Part shown: one piece after another, positions 1 through 9,752 of the stretch
Numbering within the stretch: the first letter of the stretch is position 1
Layout of the letters: every line of letters begins with the position of its first letter
NCBI GenBank assembly: GCA_025201345.1
Contig: JAIXMG010000013.1
Span: 558,001-622,000 of the forward strand
Direction of reading: 5' to 3'
DNA from: Thamnidium elegans
Lineage: Eukaryota > Mucoromycota > Mucoromycetes > Mucorales > Mucoraceae
Length of the DNA: 64,000 bases
The notes under the pieces: model-generated
What the model was told of the DNA's origin: nothing
Seen by the model: the letters and a program-made list of their open reading frames with translations, nothing else
Database searches by the model: none
Position numbers and translations under genes: made by a program

Positions 1-488
1 AAATGGATAACATATTAAGGATAGAAGGTATAGATGTATAAATAAAAATAATTACCCTAGTCTGGTAAACTCAATCAACATGTTATCTTCGTCATCACTG
101 GGAGGAGTGTCAGGTGCTATGTCATCTAATACATCTTGTGCATCTTTTAGTAAACCAATATATACATCAATTTTAGTGGCTATTTTGAAATGGTGTGAGA
201 GTATTTGAACTTTAGAAATACGAGCAGTGCCTGACAATAAATGGATAATTAAATCTTGTGGATATTCAGGGCATCTAATTTTTTTTTTTTTTTTTTTACT
301 GTTACTACGGTTATTGTATTTATATAATATACTTTGAGTATTTACTTTGGTGTTTGCCAACCTTTACGCTTTACTGATAAAGTCTCTATTTCGTTACCCG
401 GACTACTATTTGCTAATTGTTCGGGATTGAAACCTTCGTCAAAGGAAGAGCAATGTACAAATTCATAAGGAAGGTAATTATTTCCCAT
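1..488 (-). CDS. CEP104: CEP104-like centrosomal/ciliary-tip protein, N-terminal part
   Basis: Only the first two exons are in the window. Exon 1 runs from the ATG at 488 down to 346, and exon 2 from 274 to about 56, where a GT donor (AGG|GTAAT) leads off the left edge. The joined protein begins MGNNYLPYEFVHCSSFDEG and continues with GWQTPKCPEYPQDLIIHL and ISKVQILSHHFKIATKIDVY. This is the pattern of the N-terminal jelly-roll domain of CEP104, a TOG-domain microtubule plus-end and ciliary-tip protein; the Gly-Trp-Gln before the Pro-Glu-Tyr-Pro-Gln and the SKVQILSHHFKIATKI strand are the giveaways. An acidic stretch (PPSDDEDN) follows. The intron between the exons ends in a T-rich tract on the coding strand's complement. 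Tubulin binding by later TOG domains cannot be checked here. Recognition is by family pattern only; the role in a fungus without flagella is inference. Confidence 0.75.
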
Positions 489-912
489 TTCTTATGATGG
501 TAATTTAAAAAAGGTTTAAAAAAAAAAAAGAAAAAAAAAAAAAAAAAAAAAAAAAAAGAGAGAGAGAGAAAAAGAGAAGAGACAGAAATACTCGTGGTTC
601 TGCATGACTCTAAATACTTATTCAGGACATAAGCCTTAAAATTTGTCCCCTTTTCCTTTGGCAACAGAAAATTGAAGGAAACATAATAAAAAACACGTGT
701 AAACAAATAGCGTCAGTTTGGGTAAGTAGTTATTTCATAATAATGATGAAAGGGAGAAGGGCCAATGATAAACTTGTATCACCCTTCTCTTTAGTTCATT
801 GAGTATCACTAAAAATATATATAAGTTGTTAATTTTTCATTTTCTTTTCTTTTCCCTTTTTCTTTTCCCTTTTTTTAATTTTTTTTTTTCTCTCTTACTT
901 ATATAACAAAAA
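489..912. other. Divergent intergenic region with A-rich and GA-rich tract
   Basis: This is the gap between the divergent starts of the CEP104-like gene (488, minus) and the disordered protein gene (913, plus). It holds a near-pure A tract at about 517-557 followed by GA repeats to about 570, and a pyrimidine-rich stretch at 838-896 just before the downstream ATG. Reading frames here are only phenylalanine or lysine homopolymers from these tracts. No other element was seen. Confidence 0.6.
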
Positions 913-1863
913 ATGGACAATACAATACATAGACAGAGAAAGCCAAAACCACTATTTGGCTTATTTAGAAAGAATAAACCTGGACCAGTACAAGTAATAG
1001 TTCCCACATCACCACTATCTTCTGTACCACTTCATTCTATATTATCCCCTCACAGCAATATAGAAAGGTTACCCAAACAAAGTATTTCTGATACAAGAAA
1101 TCCATTGCTATCTCCTCAATTTCAACGAAGACCTAGATCAAAATCAGTTGGAAGAGATCCTTCTGCTCACATTAGGCTAATGGAAGAAAGAGAATCGGCT
1201 TTAAACAAGTTATGCCAAAGAGAAATAAACTCACCCAATTCATCGCTGGTCGATTCTTTACCTTTATTATCTCCAACATATACTGCCCCACCTGTACCTC
1301 CCATTCCAGTGCACCATCAACCAATGCGAAAGTTCTCTTCTGCTCATGACTTACAGAAAGCTGCAAAAATACAGCAAAATTCTATTAACCAAGCTCAATG
1401 TCAACCATTACCTAAACGAAAAGACTTGTCAAGATCGAGATCACTAAATAACTCTTTTCCTCAAAAGTTACATTCTTCTAAATCTCAACAACAATTAAAA
1501 TCTCCAATAAGTCCTAACCCAATGTCAAGAGGTCGTTGGCCACCAAGTAGAAATTATATAAATAATAATAATAGCAATAATAATAATAATAATAACAGTG
1601 ATGATGATGATATACCACTTGGGTATTTACAATCACCTATTAGTAGACCATCTTCATTATTAAGTGACAATGAAGAAGAAGACGATGAAGATTTAATACC
1701 AATTGCAAGGTTAAATACAGATACTTCAGTTTCTGATGTTGATTATCAGACTGCTGCTGACAAGTATAAAGAAAAAGTAAAGGAAAGATTACAATTGGAT
1801 GAAGAAGATAGCGATGATGATGATATCCCAATCTCTTTATTACCTTCAAAGAAATTTATTTAA
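913..1863 (+). CDS. Disordered Ser/Pro-rich protein with repeated acidic DDDDIP-type motifs
   Basis: This is an intronless 316-aa frame opened by an ATG directly after a pyrimidine-rich leader. I do not recognise a family. The protein is almost entirely low-complexity: basic Pro-rich N-terminus (RKPKPLFGLFRKNKPGP), many Ser-Pro sites, an RSKSVGRDPS patch that looks like a basophilic-kinase or 14-3-3 site, a PPVPPIPV proline motif that could bind SH3 domains, and an Asn run. The C-terminal third carries three related motifs of acidic residues followed by Ile/Leu-Pro and a hydrophobic pair: DDDDIPLGYL, DEDLIPIARL and DDDDIPISLL. Between them lies a short predicted helix (YKEKVKERLQL). The continuous frame and coding-like composition support a real gene. 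An adaptor or scaffold role is inference only. Confidence 0.7.
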   Translation: MDNTIHRQRKPKPLFGLFRKNKPGPVQVIVPTSPLSSVPLHSILSPHSNIERLPKQSISDTRNPLLSPQFQRRPRSKSVGRDPSAHIRLMEERESALNKLCQREINSPNSSLVDSLPLLSPTYTAPPVPPIPVHHQPMRKFSSAHDLQKAAKIQQNSINQAQCQPLPKRKDLSRSRSLNNSFPQKLHSSKSQQQLKSPISPNPMSRGRWPPSRNYINNNNSNNNNNNNSDDDDIPLGYLQSPISRPSSLLSDNEEEDDEDLIPIARLNTDTSVSDVDYQTAADKYKEKVKERLQLDEEDSDDDDIPISLLPSKKFI

Positions 1864-1974
1864 TAAAAAAAGTTACATTATTTTTTAAATGTCAGAAAAA
1901 GAAACCCCCACCCCCCTCTCTCTTGTCTTTTTTTTTATTTTTATATTATTATTATTATTATCGTATATTATTCA

Positions 1975-2668
1975 ATGTATACTGATAGCTTTGAAGAGCA
2001 GTTCTGGCAAGAGCAGTTAATAGAAATTCAACAAAAAAAGTTGGATTTTAAGTTTCACCAAATGCCTTTAGCAAGAATTAAGAAAGTAATGAAGACAGAT
2101 CAAGATGTAAAAATGATTAGTGCTGAAGCACCCATTCTTCTTTCTAAAGGGTGCGACTTATTTGTAACTGAATTAACTCTTCGTGCTTGGCAATATGCTG
2201 TAGAAAATAAAAGAAGAACTTTACAAAAATCTGATATTGCTGCTGCCCTTGCAAAATCTGACATGTTTGATTTTTTAATTGATATTGTACCTCGTGAAGA
2301 GGCAACTACGAATAAGGTAAGTGATCTCCTCTTTATTGTTCTGTTCATCTAATTTGTTTAAAGCAAACATTACCGCCGCAAAAACAACACGATTACTATG
2401 CCAAATTTGATGGATACGATAACTATGGTTACGTATTGCCTCCAGGAACACAATTTGTAATGGTTTAATTAACATATGGAATGTTTCTTTTATATCTGTA
2501 TATGTATCAATTAATCCTTTTAAATAGAATGATTCTGATACAACTCTTCACCACCAAAACCAGCAGCGACAACAACAACACTATCAACATTACCAGCAGC
2601 AGCAACTGTTTTACATGCAAGAACAACTGTTAAACCAATATATGTGTTACACTAAACAACCTAATTAA
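1975..2668 (+). CDS. HAP5: CCAAT-binding factor subunit C (Hap5/NF-YC)
   Basis: This is a histone-fold subunit of the CCAAT-box-binding complex, which pairs with Hap3/NF-YB and Hap2/NF-YA in the nucleus. Three exons join in frame: 1975-2316, 2364-2462 and 2528-2668, giving 193 aa. Residues about 30-112 hold the NF-YC histone fold: [20 protein letters not shown], then [34 protein letters not shown] and the C-terminal [12 protein letters not shown]. The short last exon encodes a Gln/His/Tyr-rich tail, which resembles the glutamine-rich activation region of NF-YC. The 47-nt first intron and the second intron both use GT-AG borders. Stopping at the apparent TAA at 2466 would lose the Gln-rich tail, so the second splice is preferred; that choice is inferred. 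In fungi this complex controls respiration, redox and nitrogen genes. Confidence 0.92.
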
Positions 2669-3122
2669 AATAGTAATTTTATAATATAATATTTAATAAA
2701 TAGATGAAGTCATTCCTTACATGTTACCGTGCCGATCATTATAAATTCTGCACCAACTTAAAAAAAAAGCATAATAAACTTTTCATTTCGCTACTTCAAT
2801 TGGTGGACTTTTAGTTTAATTGCAAAAAAAATAATATATATTAGGGCCCAATCATACTATTTCCCAAATATTTATGGGTAAATGACTTTCTACGTACAGT
2901 ACGGCTAGTGTATTTTGTCGGTTAGCAAAAAATAAATGTCGTTTCAATTAGGGGAATGCAGTGCAAACATCCGCCAATCATTTTTTTTTTCAAACCGATA
3001 AAATCCACAGGTCGCACTGTACTTTTTAGTACATCTGACACATACATGTTTGAAGGCATTTTTCTTTTCTTTTTAAATGAAACAAATTAAAATATATACA
3101 GATACTATATAAAAATAAAAAG
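2669..3122. other. AT-rich intergenic region
   Basis: This stretch lies between the Hap5 stop and the TATA region of the secreted repeat protein. It contains a few GC-richer islands (about 2850-2960 and 3000-3060) but no frame with coding character. I see no gene or RNA here. Confidence 0.5.
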
Positions 3123-3134
3123 GTATAAAAAGGC
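3123..3134 (+). promoter_or_regulatory. Probable TATA box of the secreted hexapeptide-repeat gene
   Basis: The sequence GTATAAAAAGG lies about 80 bp before the ATG at 3212, with a second TATATAAAA a little upstream (about 3106). A strong TATA element fits a highly or conditionally expressed small secreted protein. This is inference from sequence alone. Confidence 0.5.
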
Positions 3135-3211
3135 TCGTAATTATTTTTAACATTTTCTCTTTTATTACCAATCAATTTATCTACCTTTGTTTTTTAAAAA
3201 AATAAAATAAA

Positions 3212-3622
3212 ATGTTCATCAAGTCATCTACTGCTACTATTGTAACTGCTCTCTGTCTCGTTGGTCTCGCTCGTTGCGCTTCTATAGGAAATGATAAAAT
3301 GGCCAAGGTCCAATCTCTCAAATTACCTCTTATCACTGACAAGGCTGCAGCGAAATCAGACTTCGACATTCAAGCAGTCAGCGCTTCTCTGGATGAACAA
3401 TTGGATACTGATATTTTCGAAGCCGTTATAGGCCCTAAAAAAGGCAGTAGCAAGTCGGATTACAGAAGCAAGTCGTATTACGGAAGCAAGCCAAATTACG
3501 GAAGCAAGCCAAATTATGGAAGCAAGCCAAATTACGGAAGCAAGCCAAATTACGGAAGCAAGCCAAATTACGGAAGCAAGTCGAATTACGGAAGCAAGTC
3601 GAATTACAAATTCAAGAACTAA
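3212..3622 (+). CDS. Small secreted protein with tandem SKPNYG hexapeptide repeats
   Basis: This is an intronless 136-aa protein. The first ~22 residues form a signal peptide (ending LCLVGLARCAS). A short acidic region follows, with KAAAKSDFDIQAVSASLDEQ and DTDIFEAVIG, and then nine tandem hexapeptides from 3449 to 3610. The repeat core is S-K-P-N-Y-G, with Ser or Asp variants at the ends. The repeat domain is basic, Tyr/Gly/Ser-rich and has no cysteine. No family is recognised. Codon use is more C-ending than in neighbouring genes, and a TATA box lies upstream, which together suggest high expression. By analogy with Gly/Tyr repeat proteins it could be a cell-wall or extracellular-matrix protein, or a secreted effector; both are inference. 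Confidence 0.75.
   Translation: MFIKSSTATIVTALCLVGLARCASIGNDKMAKVQSLKLPLITDKAAAKSDFDIQAVSASLDEQLDTDIFEAVIGPKKGSSKSDYRSKSYYGSKPNYGSKPNYGSKPNYGSKPNYGSKPNYGSKSNYGSKSNYKFKN
3449..3610 (+). repeat. Nine 18-bp in-frame tandem repeats
   Basis: Nine units of 18 bp (consensus agcaagccaaattacgga) encode the hexapeptide array. The five central units are almost identical at DNA level, differing by one silent TAC/TAT change. The flanking units carry tcg in place of cca. This gradient suggests recent unequal crossing-over or slippage in the centre. Confidence 0.9.
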
Positions 3623-4285
3623 TTCACACTTCAGAACGAACCAGGAGGAGGAGGATTAAGTACAATCGCCCTTCTTTTTGTACAAGAGGGATCACATAAC
3701 TCCTCTCCGTAGAAGTATAAACAGTCAAACTGTTGTCTAAATAATAATAAAATTCTAATTCCCCCACCCTAATCTTTGTGGCTAGCTAATTAAAAACTAG
3801 CGGTAATACAGTTTTTTTTCCTTTTTTTTGAATGACTTAGAAAGTACTTGATCTTGACAAAAAAAAAAAAGAAAAGAAAAAGAAAAGCTTAAACTATAGT
3901 AATTGGTGGCTTCAATTATAGATGACAGTTTCCTTATCTCTCTCTTTCTTTCTTTCTCTTTTTCTTTTCTTTTAGCCTTCACTAGCGTGTTTTAACACCC
4001 AGTAAAAAACTTTTCAATAGTTTTTTCATTTTAATGGAACCGAGATTTAGGGTAAAAACGTGACAATTCGGACACAACTTGTAACTCATTCTTTTAAAAC
4101 TGCGTTTCTCAAATTAAATTAATATGGCAAGACGTTATCAATTGTTTTTTTTATTACTTTCTCGAACGGGTAATGGTCCCCTTATTTTTTTTTTCCTGGG
4201 GAAATTTACGATTTTTTTTGACTTCAAAAAAGTATAGACACGTAGGAAAAAAAGCTCTGTAGATCAATTTAGCGTAATTTACTTC

Positions 4286-4349
<64 letters not shown>

Positions 4350-4697
4350 TAGCGGCTCTTGTTTCCCTTTCTTTTAAAAAAAAAACATAAAAGGGGATAG
4401 TACCACCAGTTATTGTCGTTTCCGGGTAATTTTGACTGCGGGAACGAAAAAAAGAAACTTGTGAAAATGAGTTCATTAAATATTATTGGATTAAACAATC
4501 ATCTTTCCCATGTCTTTATCTATTTGCATGACGGCTGATGGTATAGACATAATAAAAAGTCCGCCCTATCTCATAGATAAAAAAAAAAAAAGAGTTAATC
4601 TCGAAATCTAGCTTCTTTATTTTTTTTTTATTTTTTTTTTTGTACATACCATTATTTTCACTGAATTAAAAAAAAAAAATCAAAATATATTCTCAAA
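3623..4697. other. Intergenic region with a 61-nt poly-T run
   Basis: This one-kilobase gap separates the secreted repeat gene from the ammonium transporter. It contains several A/T homopolymers, including an uninterrupted T run of 61 nt at 4287-4347, and poly-A/T stretches at 4580-4676. The distal part (about 4490-4697) is probably the transporter promoter. No coding frame is convincing. Confidence 0.6.
4287..4347. repeat. 61-nt poly-T homopolymer
   Basis: An uninterrupted T run, the longest homopolymer in the window, lies in the intergenic region upstream of the ammonium transporter. Its exact length should be treated as uncertain because such runs are prone to sequencing error. Confidence 0.9.
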
Positions 4698-7143
4698 ATG
4701 TCTGCCAATACAACCTTGATAAGTACTGAGGCTGAATATACCATTAGTAGTGGTGACACAGGGTGGGTGATGCTTTGCTCTGCGCTTGTATTTTTAATGG
4801 TATGCAAATAATCTCTTTTTTTTTCTTTTTTTTTTTGATGTTTTTTTTCTTATTTTTTTTTTGACGTTTTTTTTTTTTTTTTTTTTTTTTTTTAGTCACC
4901 TGCATTAGGATTTTTCTATGCTGGATTAGCTAGAGCTAAGAATGCATTATCCTTAATGTATTTAACAGTCATGTCAGTTGCTGTAGTTTCTTTTCAGGTA
5001 TATACAATTTATAAAAAAAAAAAAAAAAAAAAAATTAATATATTGTACTTTAGTGGTACTTGATTGGGTATTCACTCACCTTTTCCGAGACCGGATCAGC
5101 ATTTATTGGGGATTCAGGTATAAAAAAGAAAAACTATGATCAAAAAGATAAAAATAATAACTTTTTTTTTTTTTATAGCACATTTTTTATTAAGAGGAGT
5201 AGGTAGAGCACCGCAATTCCCAGATCAAACAATTCCAGCATCTGCCTTTATGCTTTTTCAATGTATGTTTGCAGCTATTACTCCAGGTAAGAGATTAACG
5301 CAAGATAAATATTCCTTTTCTGGTAATTAATATTAGATTACAGCATTAGCATTTGGGTCCGCCGCGGAACGCATGTCTGTAAGTTTAAAGAGAGCTCGAT
5401 TTTGTACATTACTAGTTTCACTTAAACCTTATCTTTTTTTTTTTTTTTTTTTTTAGTTGGGTCCTGCCATTTTATTCATTTTTATTTGGACAACGCTTGT
5501 TTATGGTATGTCTTTTTTTTAAAAACAATAATAATATATTATACGTATTTTAATACATGATATTTTTTAGATGTTATTACTTCATGGATTTGGTCAAAAA
5601 ACGGTTGGTTGACTCTATTAGGTGCAATGGATTATGCTGGGTAAGATATTTGTTGATTACAACGTAATTAAGTATAGCCAAATTAATTCTATTACTCTAG
5701 TGGAACACCTGTTCATATCTCCAGCGGTTTAGCAGCAGGTAAAAAAAAAAAACTATCTCCAATCATCTACATGTAACTTACCTTTTTTATATTAATTTAG
5801 TTGCTTACGCTATGGTTGTAGGAAAACGTAGAGATTACAACGAAAATGTAAATACGCCACATAATGTATCATTCGTATTTTTAGGTTTAGCTTTAATGTG
5901 GTTTGGTAAGTTCTTATAAAAACAAACACAAGAAGTTTTCAACTGACACTTTCCTCCCTTTTTTTTTTTTTTAGGTTGGTTCTGTTTTAATGCGGGTAGT
6001 GCGTTAGCGGCAAATGCACGTAGTGTCCATTCGTTGGTCTGCACACATCTTTCCGCGTGTACAGCAGCAGTTGTTTGGGTACTTATGGATTATCAGCATA
6101 CACGTAAATGGAGTATAATTGGACTTTGTACAGGTGCAGTAGCTGGTCTCGCCACCATTACACCTGGTTCAGGTCTTGTCTCTCCTAGTAGTGCTCTTGC
6201 ATTTGGTGCAATCGGTTCTATTATTTCCAACGTCATTCTTCGATACAAGCATCGCCTTGGGTTTGATGATGCTCTTGATGTATTCGCAGTGCATTATATT
6301 GGCGGACTTGTCGGGTTGGTCTTAACAGGTGTGTTTGCTGAACAATGGGTAATCGCGTTAGGTTATCCTGAAGGTACACCACTTGAAGATATCCCTATTG
6401 GTGGTTGGTTAGACGGTAACTGGATGCAAGTACCAATTCAATTGGCGGCCATTGCCAGTGTTTCAGCATGGTCCTTTTTTGTTACGTATCTTATTTTGAT
6501 CGTGTTGAATAAGATACCTTTTCTCACATTGCGGTTAGCTGATGAAGATGAAATCATTGGAACGGACTGGGCTGAAATGGGAGAACGGGCGTATGGGTAC
6601 TTGCCTATGGATGAAGAGCATGCTCGGTTACAACAGATGATTGATGATGCTAAGAATAGATCTTCTGATGATGATGATACCCTGTCCGTAGCTAGCGGTG
6701 GTGAAGTTCAGTTAGATGAACATGTTAACGGTGCACTGAACGCTCGTAAAGGAAGCTGTATTGACCTTCATTTAAGTGCAGAGACTACAGCAAGTAAAAA
6801 GCGAGGATTGAAGTATGCCTTACGTCAATTTATGATGTCGCGACGAGAAAAGAATCCGGCCATTATCAACGATGTGTCACATATATTAGAAGAAACCGTG
6901 ATATTAGACTATGGACAAAATGAAAAGATTTTGAAGGAATTGGAGGGAATCAATTATGAACAAAAGAAACCTGCCAAAGCTATACCAACTAATTTAGAAA
7001 TGAGTGATATGACAGATCAAAGAAATTATTATTTTTATTCCAATACCGAAGAAGCAGGACCTAGCCGAACAGCGAGTGGACGTAATACTCCTGTTCAAGA
7101 AACAGAACATGTTGATAAATCCCATAAAATTCATGAACTTTAA
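4698..7143 (+). CDS. Ammonium transporter (Mep/Amt family)
   Basis: This plasma-membrane ammonium permease has ten exons: 4698-4799, 4896-4997, 5054-5117, 5179-5286, 5344-5378, 5457-5505, 5571-5640, 5701-5738, 5801-5905 and 5975-7143. The lengths close in frame and give 613 aa. Family hallmarks are present: GFFYAGLARAKNALSLMYL near the N-terminus, a second His-lined helix GTPVHISSGLAA (His182) and DALDVFAVHYIGGLVG (His331). Both histidines of the pore twin-His pair are kept, as in Mep2-type and bacterial AmtB proteins rather than Mep1/3, in which the first is Glu. The cytoplasmic tail (about residues 430-613) is long, acidic and Ser-rich, with an SSDDDD casein-kinase-like patch, so phospho-regulation or a sensor role is possible. 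The last exon is by far the largest; the earlier ones are short with poly-T acceptors. Confidence 0.93.
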
Positions 7144-7221
7144 TAGATATACAACTTTTTTTTTTTTTAATAAATAAAGAAAAAAAAAAAAAAAAAAAAG
7201 GGGGGGGGATGTTTTATACAA

Positions 7222-7999
7222 TTAATTTACAAAATCTTCATAGTCATCCATAACGTTCATAGCTTCTAAATCTAAAGTTTGAGAATAAATAGAGTTATCT
7301 AAACGAGTTTCAGGTTCATAAAGACAAGAGTATTCAGGTTTATAATCAGGCATCATACCAGGAGTATAATTATAATTATAAGTTTGCTCGTGTAATTCCC
7401 AAATACCACGACGAACAGAAGGTCTATCATCACAAGGTTCGGCGAACTTTTCATCTTTATCGGCATTGACAGGATCACTCAATTCTTGTCCATCTGTAGC
7501 AGTGACTTCAATATAAATAGTATAACTACGCATATCGTTGACAATACAACGCATCCATCCACGAATTTTTTGATTGGCATTAACGGCCAAAGGTTCCTTG
7601 AGTAAGAAACGTACTTGCTGCCAATGTGTGCGTTCAGCAGAGGGGCTAGTAGACATTTCAACAGTGGTGCCAAGATCTTCAGGGTTAGGTTTGTCATAAG
7701 GAGGAGGAGCAAATACAAGATCAAACCAACCAGCAACACCGTGCATTAAACCGGTATATTGAGCAGTCCAACTGAAAGGAATTGTAATATCTTGCAATGC
7801 CTTTACAGTGACAGTTGAAAAGTCAACAGGGTATGCATCGAAAGCAGAAGGAGTAGTAATTAAATTACGAGGATCAAAGTGACCAACTACAGGCATACCA
7901 AACATTTCATCGCGGGCGTCCTTGTATAATGAGGTTAGGTCGATACCATAAAATGATGGTTGCTCCCTTTTATAAATAATTAGCACATGTGTTTCTCTC

Positions 8000-8061
<62 letters not shown>

Positions 8062-8413
8062 CAGAATCTAGCTTTGCCCATTGTTTCACTCCATAATGTG
8101 GCATCTGTAAAAGGGGCAAGGAAAATGTTTCCCTTGGAGGGATATAAGGCTCCACCAGGCTTTAAATAATTATCTCTAGCATAAATGTAACTTTCCAACT
8201 AAGAGAAAATAATATATATAAAAGTTAGTGTCCTACTTTTGTTAGTATATATATATATATATATATTACCATTCTTTCGTGGAAGAGAAGTACACCAATG
8301 GGCTCAGAAATAATAGTATCGACTTTAGGGATAGGTAAATCTGGGTCCTCAATCTTGGCTATTTATACACATATAAATGTATATATTTAGTATATAAAAA
8401 AGAAAGGGGGATC

Positions 8414-8447
<34 letters not shown>

Positions 8448-8873
8448 ATTAATGACTTCAATTTTATCCTTTAAAAAGGCATTTTTTCCTTCATTGGCAG
8501 CAGACACCAACTTTTTCATTTTTTTTGCCATACCAGAAGCTTCAACAGCATATACTTTTTTAGCGCCTGCTTGAACAGCAAAATAAGAAAGGATACCAGA
8601 ACCTGCACCTACGTCCATAACAAGTTTATCTTGGAAAGATTTAGGTCCGTTTAAAAGAATAGAAGAACGATACGTGGAAGTACGTACATTGTCTTGCAAC
8701 ATATTTTGCTAATGTCAAAAAAAAAGGCGTGTTAACTAGTGTGTTTTCTCTTTAAACTGCTGAACTATTTATGTATATATATATATATATATATATACCT
8801 GATGTTGAAGCATGGCATAATAACCAAAGTATTGTGTATCTCTGTGTTCTACTCCTGGTACTTCTGATGACAT
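7222..8873 (-). CDS. CARM1/PRMT4-like protein arginine methyltransferase
   Basis: This is a SAM-dependent arginine methyltransferase. Exons on the minus strand are 8873-8799, 8708-8447, 8358-8270, 8198-8062 and 7966-7222, joining in frame to 435 aa. The signatures run in order: [20 protein letters not shown] (the YFxxY helix before the fold), motif [16 protein letters not shown] (residues ~55-69), AVEASGMA (post-I acidic residue), the double-E loop [13 protein letters not shown] (residues 130-142) and the THW loop (AERTHWQQV). The sequence [16 protein letters not shown] followed by [14 protein letters not shown] matches CARM1 rather than PRMT1. The double-E loop departs from the usual SEPMGYMLFNERM while both glutamates are kept. 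The C-terminus lacks the long activation tail of animal CARM1 and ends with an acidic Tyr-rich segment. Histone or coactivator methylation is inferred from the family. Confidence 0.9.
8004..8054. repeat. 51-nt poly-T (poly-A on the coding strand) inside an intron
   Basis: An uninterrupted T run lies in the fourth intron of the methyltransferase gene, so the pre-mRNA carries an internal run of A. This is opposite to the pyrimidine orientation expected before an acceptor. Confidence 0.85.
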
Positions 8874-8996
8874 TTTATTTTATTTTTACAAAGAAGAAAC
8901 AATATAGAAAGTTTTTTTTATTATTTATTTATAGCAAGTTTTTTTTTTTTTTTTTTAAAAAGGTCACATCCCCCCAATCTGACAAGTAATTAAACT

Positions 8997-9389
8997 TCAG
9001 ACGATTCTTGCTCTGCATCTAGCGCAAAGCTGATAGGTTGAGATAAAGCCTTTTACAATATTATCTGGTGGATTATTAGGTTGGCGAATAGGTTGATATA
9101 TTGTCTTTGTAGTAAAGTCAGTAGGTCGATATACTATCTCTGGAACAAGAAAAGGAATATGTAATCCTGAAGAAGTCATTTCAGACAAGATATTGATTAG
9201 CTGAGACCTGGTATACTTTATCTTTCTTTCTGTCATTCTTTCTGCAGTTTTCATAAAGTTTACCCAGTTATCTTCATATTCATCGCAATAGTCTACTGAT
9301 ACTTTGTCGTAAGATACCGCGTTTAACCAAGCGTTTGTATATCCAGAGTGGTCAGAAGTATCCAAGTAGTCATAGTTTACCAAAGCGCT

Positions 9390-9425
<36 letters not shown>

Positions 9426-9608
9426 ATCAATATTAATGCAAAAAAAAAAAGTTTTACACGTTTAAAAAATATAGTACCTGTTCGAGCTTGTGGTTTGGGT
9501 GGGGCAGAGTAAATACTTGTAAAGTCGTGTTCTAGATTATTTATATAGCGTTTAGTGGTTTTTGTATATATATATTAGATGATTATTACCTTCTCTTTTA
9601 GAACTCAT
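8997..9608 (-). CDS. Unknown 155-aa protein
   Basis: Three exons are inferred: 9608-9590 (19 nt, MSSKRE), 9531-9478 and 9391-8997. They join in frame as MSSKREEHDFTSIYSAPPKP and onward, and give 155 aa. I do not recognise a family. The middle is predicted to be helical and polar (DEYEDNWVNFMKTAERMTER), followed by a conserved-looking segment with aromatic and proline residues (YRPTDFTTKTIYQPIRQPNN). The C-terminus has a CxxC pair (QLCARCRARIV), which might bind zinc or be lipid- or redox-modified. No signal peptide or membrane segment is seen. The start is 145 bp from the divergent MEMO1 start, so they probably share a promoter. The acceptor of exon 3 was chosen because it is the only one that avoids an in-frame stop. 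Confidence 0.6.
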
Positions 9609-9752
9609 AATATTATTTGTAAACAATACGAAAAAGAAAAGGAAAAAAAAAAAAAGTCATCATATGATTAAACTGGTTTATATTTATGCTAATTTTTTTT
9701 ATTTTTTTTATTTCCCTTTTCTCCATATTATACACATTTTTATTTATATAAA

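Noticed and set aside
413..706. Open frame with a long phenylalanine run on the minus strand
   Set aside because: It is produced by the A-rich tract at 517-557 and has no coding features. Similar homopolymer frames at 4279-4476, 7987-8169, 24183-24490 and 32357-32605 were dropped for the same reason.
3449..3610. Array considered as a CRISPR-like repeat
   Set aside because: Units are contiguous 18-mers in frame with no spacers; this is a protein-coding tandem repeat.
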